This document shows positions 1 to 5,329 of a DNA stretch of 5,329 bases, in pieces. The position numbers and the translations under genes were made by a program. The notes below the pieces were generated by a model. That model did no database searches. It was not told the origin of the DNA and worked only from the letters and a program-made list of their open reading frames with translations. Origin of the DNA: Trueperaceae bacterium (GTDB taxonomy: Bacteria > Deinococcota > Deinococci > Deinococcales > Trueperaceae); contig JAGXHO010000156.1 of NCBI GenBank assembly GCA_024636105.1, forward strand, positions 1 through 5,329, in the 5' to 3' direction. The stretch's first letter is position 1; each line of letters begins with the position of its first letter.

Positions 1-552
1 GAAGGCGAGCAGGTGGGCGAACTGGGTGCCGTGGGAGTACCCGAGGAGCACGACGCGCGTGTCCGTCAGCGGCCCGAGGACGCCGTCCTGGACGGCGTCG
101 AGGAGGTCGACCTGGACGGATCGATACCCTCGGCCCCGCTGTGGGTCGTCCTCGACGTGGGCGCGGTACGTCCAGGCCTCCACGCGGAGCCCTGCGTCGG
201 TCCAGGCGGCGACCACGGCCGGGACCAGGAGCTCGGCGAGCGCATCGCGGTTCTCCTCTGGGGGCGTGCACGTCGAGAGCGCGCAGCGGCCGGAGAAGGC
301 GATCAGCACGACTCGCGGGGCCTCCCCCACCACGTCTCCCGTGACCTCCCCCGTCGCCTCGGTCGCGCTCGACCGATCCACGGGGGCTCGCCAACCATCG
401 GGCGGTGCGTAGCGGCCGATCGGCGGTGCCGCGCCTGCCCATGACGCCAGCACGGCGAGCCCGAACCACGCGCCCAGCGCGACGATCACGGCGCGGCGCC
501 GCAGCCGGCGGCCACGCCTCCGCGTTCGCCCGACGGACTCGAGGATGGTCAT
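1..552 (-). CDS. Exported alpha/beta-hydrolase-like protein, N-terminal 184 codons (3' end outside window)
   Basis: Reading leftward from ATG at 552 gives 184 codons with no stop up to base 1, so the C-terminus lies outside the window. Residues 10-20 are almost all Arg, followed by a hydrophobic stretch (about 21-40) and an Ala-rich AGAA at 39-42. This looks like a signal peptide or N-terminal anchor; the RRRAVI stretch is loosely Tat-like. After a low-complexity linker, VVLIAFSG (81-88) and RVVLLGYSHGTQFAHLL (166-182) look like strands of an alpha/beta-hydrolase fold. GYSHG (171-175) matches the GxSxG nucleophile elbow, with Ser173 the likely nucleophile. Cys90 and Cys95 could form a disulfide outside the cytoplasm. 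The acid and His of the triad would be beyond the edge. The start is uncertain: ATG has no good Shine-Dalgarno, and in-frame GTG codons lie at 555 and 561. A CTG at 597 lies 5 bases after a good AGGAG. Substrate unknown; the family call rests on the GxSxG motif in context. Confidence 0.72.
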   Translation of the reverse strand, partial: MTILESVGRTRRRGRRLRRRAVIVALGAWFGLAVLASWAGAAPPIGRYAPPDGWRAPVDRSSATEATGEVTGDVVGEAPRVVLIAFSGRCALSTCTPPEENRDALAELLVPAVVAAWTDAGLRVEAWTYRAHVEDDPQRGRGYRSVQVDLLDAVQDGVLGPLTDTRVVLLGYSHGTQFAHLLAF

Positions 553-594
553 CACCGACACGAAGCGTACCGGAGTCGGCGCGGACGCGTCCGC

Positions 595-621
595 CAGATG
601 CGCTCCTAACAGATGCGCTCC
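595..621. repeat. 12-bp direct repeat in tandem, 3-bp spacer, with a third imperfect copy downstream
   Basis: CAGATGCGCTCC occurs at 595-606 and again at 610-621, separated by TAA, giving a 15-bp period. A related word, GATGCGCGCTCC, lies at 641-652 with two extra bases. The copies sit 43 to 100 bases upstream of the hydrolase ATG. On that strand each unit reads GGAGCGCATCTG, so each carries a Shine-Dalgarno-like GGAG. The period of 15 keeps the hydrolase reading frame. It may be a regulator binding array, a duplicated translation-initiation region, or a chance short duplication. The sequence alone does not decide. Confidence 0.6.
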
Positions 622-877
622 GAGGCACCGCGCATGTACGGATGCGCGCTCCAGGTGAGCTTCCTGCCCTACGCTCGGGTGTCGCGAACGCAACCGGCGC
701 TTGCGGCGGTCGCGAAACGACGGACGGTCCCATCGATCCCGTCCGGACGGCCAGCACCATCGCCGTCCGCAATCCTCCCACGCTTCGCCCCTTGGCCCAT
801 CCTCGGGGCGATGCCTTTGCTGCTCCATGTACCCCACCCACTTTGCCTTTGTCACCACCGTGTCATGGCCGCTCGGG

Positions 878-883
878 TACAGT
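878..883 (+). promoter_or_regulatory. Possible -10 element for the leader/dikinase operon
   Basis: TACAGT fits the loose TANNNT pattern of housekeeping promoters in high-GC bacteria. It lies about 39 bases before the leader ATG, which would leave a 5' leader of roughly 30 bases. The best -35-like word, TTGTCA at 849-854, is 23 bases away, too far for a normal sigma-70 spacing. No better -35 lies 16-18 bases upstream. This is a weak candidate only. Confidence 0.2.
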
Positions 884-910
884 CGCACGCATCTCGACAG
901 CGCACGACCC

Positions 911-916
911 CGGAGG
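911..916 (+). promoter_or_regulatory. Strong Shine-Dalgarno serving the leader ORF ATG
   Basis: CGGAGG is followed by five bases and then ATG at 922. It is the best ribosome binding site in the region, yet the ATG it serves opens a frame that ends after eight codons, overlapping the dikinase start. The dikinase TTG at 945 has only a weak AGG (938-940) of its own, so most ribosomes probably load here. Confidence 0.65.
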
Positions 917-921
917 CGTTC

Positions 922-948
922 ATGACCCACGTCGTTCAGGTCCGTTGA
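922..948 (+). CDS. Eight-residue leader ORF overlapping the dikinase start
   Basis: ATG at 922, placed five bases after CGGAGG, reads MTHVVQVR and stops at TGA 946-948. That stop shares bases with the TTG start of the dikinase (TTGA at 945-948), a classic arrangement for translational coupling by termination and reinitiation. The peptide has no run of a single regulatory amino acid that would mark a classical attenuator. Two Val-rich pairs and one His are too little to suggest sensing. Alternatives are that ATG 922 was the ancestral start of the dikinase and a frameshift separated it, or that there is a sequencing error. Against a frameshift, the dikinase N-terminus from TTG already has the family's normal length. 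Confidence 0.45.
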   Translation: MTHVVQVR

Positions 949-3428
949 GTCCGCTCGTCCTGGCCCTCGGCGATCCCCGAGCGGCGGACTCCGCGCTCGT
1001 CGGACCCAAGGCCGCCCACCTCAGCGCGCTCGCCGGCTCCCACCCGGTGCCCCCGGGCTTCTGCCTGACAGCGGAGGCGTACCGCCGGGCGGAACGCGAT
1101 GGCCGAATCGACGGCGACCTGCACCACTCGATCGCCGAGGCGTACGCGCTTCTCATGCACGACGGCGCCGCCCCCGTGGCGGTTCGCTCCTCCGCGCTCG
1201 ACGAAGACGGCCCCACAGCGTCGTTCGCCGGCCAGCACGAGACCGTGCTGAACGTCGTCGGCTTCGACGCCGTCCTCGCCGCCGTGGATCGCACGTGGCG
1301 CTCGCTCCGCTCCGAAGCGGCGCTCGCGTACCGCCGTGCGCACGGCCTGCCCGAGACAGGCCTCGCGCTGGCGGTGCTGGTCCAGCGCATGGTGCGGGCG
1401 GACGCGTCGGGCGTCGCGTTCAGCGTCGACCCGGTGTCCGGGCGAGACGACCACGTCGTGGTCAACGCCTCCTGGGGTTTGGGCGAGAGCATGGTGAACG
1501 GCACCGTGACGCCCGACACGTGGCACATGGACAAGGCGACGCTCGCCATCGTCGACGAGCGCATCGCCGAGAAGGAACGGATGTCGGTCACCGTCGAGGG
1601 CGCCGCCCGCGAGGTTGCGGTCCCCGGTTTCATGCGCACCCGTCCCTCGCTCGAACCGTCACAGCTCAACGAGGTCGCCGCGCTCGCCCGCGACCTCGAA
1701 GGGAGGCAGGGCTGGCCGGTCGACGTCGAGTGGGCGTTCCAGGATGGGCGCCTCCATCTGCTCCAGTGCCGCCCCGTCACCCATCAGGCCACCACGGCCG
1801 AACCCGAGGCTGCGGCCGCCGACCTGCCCGACCCGTGGGTCGAGCCCGACGACGCCGGGCGCTTCTGGGAGCGCGACCGCGTCCACTTCACGGCGTCGAT
1901 CACCGTGCTCGACGCCGCGTTCATCAAGTTCGTGTGCGACCACGGCCTCAACTACGGCATGGACCGATACGGCCTACCGTACCGATCCCACGCACGCCGT
2001 TTCTGGACGCACCACTACGCCCACGACGAGAAGCTCGAAACGACCGACGAGAAGCGCTCCGAAGCGGCCTTCACCGCCGCGCTCGACGACCTCGACGCGC
2101 TCTGGCGCGAGCGCTGGCGCCCCCAGATCGACGAAGCCCGCGCCTTCTGGGGCGCCTTCGACCTCGAGTCCGCGTCGCTGGCAGCGCTCGTCGCGCACCT
2201 CGACGCGACCATGGAGTGGTTGCTGCGTCTGTGGAAGCTCCACTTCGAGATCGTCATCCCGTTGGGGCGCGCCAAGGGCGCCTTCGCCACGCTCCACGAC
2301 GAGCTCTTCGAGCCGGACACACCGCTTCGCGCCCACGAGCTCCTGCAGGGTATCGACACGCTGACGACGTCGGTCGGCCGCCGGCAATGGGCGCTCGGGG
2401 CCGTCGTCGCCGCGGTACCGAGCGCGCGCGCCATCTTCGAGACGCGTCCCGCCTCGGACGTGCTCTCGGCGCTCGCCCACGAGCCTGAAGCGCGGCCGGT
2501 CCTGGACGCGCTCACCGAGTTCCTCGCCGAGTACGGTCACCGAACGACCATGGTCACCTTGAGCGGCCCCACCTTGGCGGAGGACCCGACCCCCGTCGTG
2601 CGGATGCTCCAAGACGCGCTCGCCCGACCCGACGTCGACCTCGTCGCAAGCCACGCTGAGCTGTCGGCCGAGCGCGAACGACGCCTCGCCGAGGTCCGTG
2701 CGGCGCTCCGCGGGTACCCGGAACCCGTGCGCAGCGAGTTCGAACGGCTGCTCGCCACCGCGGAGGCCGCCACCCGGCTCGGCGAGGACCACAACTACCT
2801 CATCGACTTCACCAGCACGGCGGCCGTCCGCTACGTCTTCCTCGAGTTCGGTCGGCGCCTCGCGGCCGCCGGCGTCCTGGAGATGCCGGAGGACGTCGTC
2901 CACCTCGACCCGGACGAGATCCGCGCTACCGCGGTCGCCCTCCCCCGCCTCGATCGCCGGCCGCTGGTCGCCGAACGGCGCGCCGAGTTGGCGCGCTACG
3001 CGCAGATCGATCCGCCCGATACTTTGGGTACGCGCCCCGACGCGGATCCGGCGGCTTCCTGGGGCGACGGCGCCGCGCGAAGGGTGACGCTCCCCAGGAA
3101 CCGCATCCTGACCGGTACTGCGGGTTCAGCGGGGATCGCGCGGGGGCCTGCGCGCGTGCTGCACTCGCTCGCCGACGCCGCTCGGCTCCAACCCGGCGAG
3201 GTCCTCGTGACCCCGACGACCTCCCAGCCGTGGATGCCGCTCTTCGCCACGGCGATCGCGCTCGTGACCGACACGGGCGGCATCCTCAGCCACACGGCGG
3301 TCGTCGCCCGCGAGTTCCGGCTGCCGGCCGTCGTCGGGGTGCGCGACGCGACCCGCATGCTGCGCGACGGGATGCTCCTGGAGGTCGACGGGGCGCGCGG
3401 GCTCGTGCGGGTCGTCGACGAGGGGTGA
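945..3428 (+). CDS. PEP synthase/rifampin phosphotransferase-like dikinase (PEP-utilizing enzyme), 827 aa
   Basis: The predicted enzyme uses ATP to phosphorylate a catalytic His and passes that phosphate to an acceptor, releasing AMP and phosphate, in the cytoplasm. Residues 1 to about 280 form the PPDK_N ATP-grasp domain. It includes GPKAAHL (20-26, Lys22), AVRSSALDED (79-88, Arg81) and TASFAGQHET (91-100). DVEWAFQDGRLHLLQCRPVT (260-279) carries Glu262, Gln274 and Arg276. Residues from about 300 to 715 form a helical middle domain, including YGHR (530-533) and GEDHNY (613-618). From about 720 comes the swivel domain, with TGGILSHTAVVAREF (777-791) and phospho-accepting His783. The chain ends there, without the PEP/pyruvate TIM barrel of PpsA, which is the order and length of Rph (about 860 residues). 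TTG 945 is chosen because no ATG or GTG lies near it and the first internal ATG (residue 71) would remove Lys22. The acceptor is unknown: rifamycin is possible, but other PEP-utilizing enzymes share this architecture. Confidence 0.88.
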   Translation: MSPLVLALGDPRAADSALVGPKAAHLSALAGSHPVPPGFCLTAEAYRRAERDGRIDGDLHHSIAEAYALLMHDGAAPVAVRSSALDEDGPTASFAGQHETVLNVVGFDAVLAAVDRTWRSLRSEAALAYRRAHGLPETGLALAVLVQRMVRADASGVAFSVDPVSGRDDHVVVNASWGLGESMVNGTVTPDTWHMDKATLAIVDERIAEKERMSVTVEGAAREVAVPGFMRTRPSLEPSQLNEVAALARDLEGRQGWPVDVEWAFQDGRLHLLQCRPVTHQATTAEPEAAAADLPDPWVEPDDAGRFWERDRVHFTASITVLDAAFIKFVCDHGLNYGMDRYGLPYRSHARRFWTHHYAHDEKLETTDEKRSEAAFTAALDDLDALWRERWRPQIDEARAFWGAFDLESASLAALVAHLDATMEWLLRLWKLHFEIVIPLGRAKGAFATLHDELFEPDTPLRAHELLQGIDTLTTSVGRRQWALGAVVAAVPSARAIFETRPASDVLSALAHEPEARPVLDALTEFLAEYGHRTTMVTLSGPTLAEDPTPVVRMLQDALARPDVDLVASHAELSAERERRLAEVRAALRGYPEPVRSEFERLLATAEAATRLGEDHNYLIDFTSTAAVRYVFLEFGRRLAAAGVLEMPEDVVHLDPDEIRATAVALPRLDRRPLVAERRAELARYAQIDPPDTLGTRPDADPAASWGDGAARRVTLPRNRILTGTAGSAGIARGPARVLHSLADAARLQPGEVLVTPTTSQPWMPLFATAIALVTDTGGILSHTAVVAREFRLPAVVGVRDATRMLRDGMLLEVDGARGLVRVVDEG

Positions 3429-4780
3429 CCGCCGACCGGACGCCGGACCGACTCGTCGTCGCGGCCGCGATCGCCGCCGGCGTGTTGGCGCCGCTCAACT
3501 CGACGATGATCGTCGTGGCACTGCCGACCGTGCTCGCCGAGCTCGATGCGTCGCTCACGTGGGGGAGCTGGATCGTCATCTCGTACCTGGTGGCGATGGC
3601 GGCGGTGCAGCCGCTCGGCGGCAGTTTGGGCGACCGCTACGGGCGGCGCCGGATGATGCTGCTCGGCCTCGGTGGCTTCACCGTGGCCACCGTCGTCGCT
3701 GCCTTCGCCCCGAGCATCGAGGTGCTCGTGATCGCGCGGACGCTCCAGGCGATTACCGGGGCGAGCGCGATCCCGAACGGGACCGCCTTCGTGCGCACGC
3801 AGCTGCCGGTGGTCAGCCAAGGACGCGCCCTCGGACTGATCGGCGCGGGCATCGGCCTGGCGGCGGCGCTCGGTCCGCCGCTCGGTGGCGTGGTGACCGA
3901 CGCGTTGGGGTGGCGCTGGATCTTCGCCGTCAACCTGCTCGTGCTGGTGCCGGGCCTCGTCTGGACGGCTCGCTTGCCGCGCCACGCCGTGCGGCCGACG
4001 CGCGGGCGCTTCGACGTGCTGGGGGCCGCCCTCGTGCTCGTGACCCTCGTCGCGGCGACGCTCGCCGGAACGCTTTGGCGGGTGCCCGGTATGCCGTGGG
4101 CAGGGATCGCGGCGCTCACTGGCGCGGCGATCGGAGGCGCCGCTTGGCTTCGGCGGCACGTGGCCCGCGTCCCCGCACCCATCCTCGAGTTGACGCTGTT
4201 CGCACGCCCGGGATTCCTGGCGGCGGGCGCCTCCATCCTGTGCAGCAACCTGACGATGTATACGATCCTGCTCGCCATACCCGTGTTCCTGACGGAGCTC
4301 GTCGCCTGGAACCCGCGCGACGTCGGGCTGCTGCTCGCGGGCATGTCGGTGCCCATGATGGCGTTCGGCCCGGTCGGCGGCGCCCTGTCGGACCGGTACG
4401 GGCGCCGCGCCCCGGCGCTGATCGGCACCTCGCTCGCCGCGCTGGGCGCGCTTCCGCTGGCGTTCGTGGCGGCGTCCTGGGCGTGGCCTACCTACCTCGC
4501 CGCTCTGGTCGTCGTCGGCGCGGGTATCGGCCTCGCGTCCGCACCGGTCCATGCCGCGGCGCTCGAGGCCGCCGAGGCCGGGGCAGTCGGCCAGGCCGCG
4601 GGCCTCTTCTCGACGATGCGCTACCTCGGCAGCATCCTCGGTACGGCCGGCATGGCGGCCGTCCTCGGCACCGCGCCGGACGTCGACGCCTTCCGGTGGC
4701 TGTTCGGGGCGCTGGTCGTCGCGGCCCTCGGCGCCGCCGCGGCCTCGTCCCGCCTTCCGCGTCGGTCGGCGGGTGCGTGA
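3425..4780 (+). CDS. DHA2-type major facilitator (MFS) drug/proton antiporter-like exporter, 451 aa
   Basis: This is a polytopic inner-membrane transporter with about 14 hydrophobic segments by eye, typical of DHA2 exporters that expel small molecules in exchange for protons. LNSTMIVVALP (24-34) is the TM1 motif, though the usual Asp is Asn25. GGSLGDRYGRRR (65-76) is motif A between TM2 and TM3, and GALSDRYGRR (319-328) is its second copy. The TM5 antiporter motif C is seen in GAGIGLAAALGPPLGG (140-155). GTG 3425 is chosen because it overlaps the dikinase stop (GTGA) and begins a short cytoplasmic tail before TM1; the next in-frame ATG (residue 28) falls inside TM1. The frame stays open far upstream, but that part is only a shadow of the dikinase. 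GAGGG abuts the start with no spacing, so translation probably depends on coupling to the dikinase. Substrate unknown; the neighbour suggests the dikinase's substrate or product. Confidence 0.92.
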   Translation: MTADRTPDRLVVAAAIAAGVLAPLNSTMIVVALPTVLAELDASLTWGSWIVISYLVAMAAVQPLGGSLGDRYGRRRMMLLGLGGFTVATVVAAFAPSIEVLVIARTLQAITGASAIPNGTAFVRTQLPVVSQGRALGLIGAGIGLAAALGPPLGGVVTDALGWRWIFAVNLLVLVPGLVWTARLPRHAVRPTRGRFDVLGAALVLVTLVAATLAGTLWRVPGMPWAGIAALTGAAIGGAAWLRRHVARVPAPILELTLFARPGFLAAGASILCSNLTMYTILLAIPVFLTELVAWNPRDVGLLLAGMSVPMMAFGPVGGALSDRYGRRAPALIGTSLAALGALPLAFVAASWAWPTYLAALVVVGAGIGLASAPVHAAALEAAEAGAVGQAAGLFSTMRYLGSILGTAGMAAVLGTAPDVDAFRWLFGALVVAALGAAAASSRLPRRSAGA

Positions 4781-4781
4781 A

Positions 4782-4797
4782 GCGACGGCACGGTCGC
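4782..4797. terminator. Weak hairpin between convergent genes
   Basis: GCGAC (4782-4786) and GTCGC (4793-4797) can pair around a six-base loop in the 21-bp gap between the exporter stop and the stop of the minus-strand gene. There is no T-run on either side and the stem is only five pairs. If it acts at all it would be a weak bidirectional element, and factor-dependent termination is as likely. Confidence 0.22.
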
Positions 4798-4801
4798 CGC
4801 G

Positions 4802-5329
4802 TCAATCGCTCGGCAGGAAGACCCACACCTCGGGGCGGCCGAGGTTGCAGTGCACCGCGCGTCCAAGGAAACCGGCGCTCGCCCAGGACGTGTACAGCGC
4901 CACGCGAGCGGCGTGCCAAGCGGACCCTCTCGACACCGGCGGCGGGTCGGCCGAGGCGAGCAGCGCCGTTCGCCGACGCAGTCCCGGGATCGGGTGGAAG
5001 ATCGTCTCCACCCGCGCCGAGCGCTCGGGTTCGTCGTCCTGGTCGCGGTCGAGGCACTCGAGCGCGGCCCCGAGGCGCGTTGGGTCCACGCCCTGCGCTT
5101 GCGCAGCCAGGTCCGCGTCCAGCACCGCGCGGCGCGACGGCGTCGGCAGCACGAGGAGCCCGACGAACGACCACAGCGTGCCGAGCAGCGCCCACCGCAC
5201 GACGTCGGACGGCGCTGTGGGAGCCCCCCACACGGCGAGCACGAGCAGCAGCGGCAGCGCGTTCCAGGCGAGCGCCAGGAGCACTCCTCGGTCCCGGGCG
5301 CCGGAGCGCCCGATCCAGGCTCTGCGGAC
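4802..5329 (-). CDS. HtpX/M48-like membrane peptidase, C-terminal part (5' end outside window), zinc ligand apparently replaced
   Basis: The minus frame is open from the right edge (starting VRAWIGRSGARDRG) to TGA at 4804-4802, so the gene begins outside the window; an internal GTG at 5284 is not needed as a start. Numbering from that GTG codon, two hydrophobic segments lie at 2-19 and 29-47. They are followed at once by PSRRAVLDADLAA (49-61), then a helical part ending ETIFHPIPGLRRRTALL (93-109). This is the layout of the end of HtpX/M48 membrane peptidases: two TM helices, SRxxExxAD, and HPxxxxR. The family's zinc-binding Glu is Val54 here. Another 51 residues follow to the end, containing SAWHAARVALYTSWASAGFL. 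An HExxH motif would be expected just beyond the window edge. The match is from motif memory and topology, so another membrane protein family cannot be excluded. Confidence 0.55.
   Translation of the reverse strand, partial: VRRAWIGRSGARDRGVLLALAWNALPLLLVLAVWGAPTAPSDVVRWALLGTLWSFVGLLVLPTPSRRAVLDADLAAQAQGVDPTRLGAALECLDRDQDDEPERSARVETIFHPIPGLRRRTALLASADPPPVSRGSAWHAARVALYTSWASAGFLGRAVHCNLGRPEVWVFLPSD

Larger units (their letters stand above)
553..921. other. Divergent intergenic region between the hydrolase-like gene and the leader ORF/dikinase operon
   Basis: This gap must hold the promoters for both directions. Open frames cross it on the plus strand, but they read as Arg/Pro/Ser-rich low-information protein with no recognisable domain, so I treat them as chance ORFs of GC-rich DNA. 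Near the hydrolase end it carries a 12-bp direct repeat and a third related copy. A pair of similar words, GTCGCGAACG (681-690) and GTCGCGAAACG (709-719), flanks a small CGCAA/TTGCG inverted repeat (689-693 and 701-705, 7-base loop). The section around 780-870 is somewhat richer in T/C than the coding DNA. No strong paired -35/-10 promoter can be named with confidence in either direction. Confidence 0.7.

Noticed and set aside
13..444. Plus-strand ORFs at the left edge
   Set aside because: They are shadows of the minus-strand hydrolase-like gene, which carries the signal segment and GxSxG motif.
696..714. Partial resemblance to the rifamycin-associated element (RAE) found upstream of some rph genes
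   Set aside because: GGCGCTTGCGGC matches what I recall of the left part of that palindrome, but the right arm (CAAG and following) is missing, so the inverted symmetry is lost. My recall of the consensus is not exact, and the site lies about 230 bases from the start codon.
405..944. In-frame N-terminal extension of the dikinase back to ATG 405
   Set aside because: The extra 180 residues are Arg/Pro/Ser/Thr-rich with no domain, overlap the start of the opposite-strand hydrolase gene and the promoter region, and the TTG start already gives the family's normal N-terminus.
3230..3424. N-terminal extension of the exporter back to ATG 3230
   Set aside because: It lies wholly inside the dikinase swivel-domain coding sequence in another frame and translates to Arg/Gly-rich sequence; TM1 begins shortly after GTG 3425.
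945..3428. Housekeeping phosphoenolpyruvate synthase (ppsA) or PPDK
   Set aside because: The chain ends with the phosphohistidine domain and has no C-terminal PEP/pyruvate-binding TIM barrel, so PEP synthesis is unlikely.
2996..4552. Long minus-strand ORF of 518 codons opposite the dikinase end and exporter
   Set aside because: Its composition is Arg/His/Asp/Gln-rich low complexity, as expected from the complement of GC-rich coding DNA, and the plus strand holds well-recognised protein families over the same bases.
4488..5231. Minus-strand 247-codon ORF crossing the exporter 3' end
   Set aside because: Extremely Arg/Pro/Gly-rich, overlaps both the exporter and the M48-like gene in wrong frames, and shows no domain.
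1..5329. CRISPR array, tRNA, rRNA, insertion sequence or attachment site
   Set aside because: I saw no regularly spaced repeats beyond the short tandem pair, no cloverleaf or rRNA-like stretches, and no transposase or integrase motifs in any plausible frame.

Overview
The window is a very GC-rich bacterial stretch with GTG/TTG starts, strong G/C bias at third codon positions and tightly packed genes. This fits a high-GC bacterium, most simply an actinomycete-type lineage, but nothing in the sequence fixes the genus. There are four protein genes; the two outer ones run off the window edges.

Left edge (minus strand, 552 to 1): the first 184 codons of an exported alpha/beta-hydrolase-like protein. 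It has an Arg-rich N-terminus, a hydrophobic signal or anchor segment and a GYSHG nucleophile elbow near the cut. Positions 553-921 form a divergent intergenic region. It holds a 12-bp direct repeat with a third imperfect copy, and a strong Shine-Dalgarno sequence for a tiny leader ORF.

Centre (plus strand, 922 to 4780): an operon-like unit. An 8-residue leader ORF (922-948) overlaps the TTG start of an 827-residue PEP-synthase/rifampin-phosphotransferase-like dikinase (945-3428). The dikinase stop overlaps the GTG start of a DHA2-type major facilitator exporter (3425-4780). The dikinase has an intact ATP-grasp domain, a divergent middle domain and a C-terminal phosphohistidine swivel domain. 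It lacks the PEP synthase TIM barrel, as in antibiotic-inactivating Rph. Pairing with a drug-exporter-like protein suggests a small module that phosphorylates and exports a small molecule, either for self-protection or for resistance. The substrate cannot be read from the sequence.

Right edge (minus strand, 5329 to 4802): the C-terminal part of a membrane protein laid out like the end of an HtpX/M48 peptidase. The position of the third zinc ligand (Glu in the family) is Val. It converges on the exporter gene with only 21 bp between the two stops.

The most noteworthy items are the dikinase-exporter pair with its unfamiliar middle domain, the leader-ORF/TTG coupled start, the probably zinc-site-deficient M48-like protein, and the repeats in the divergent promoter region.
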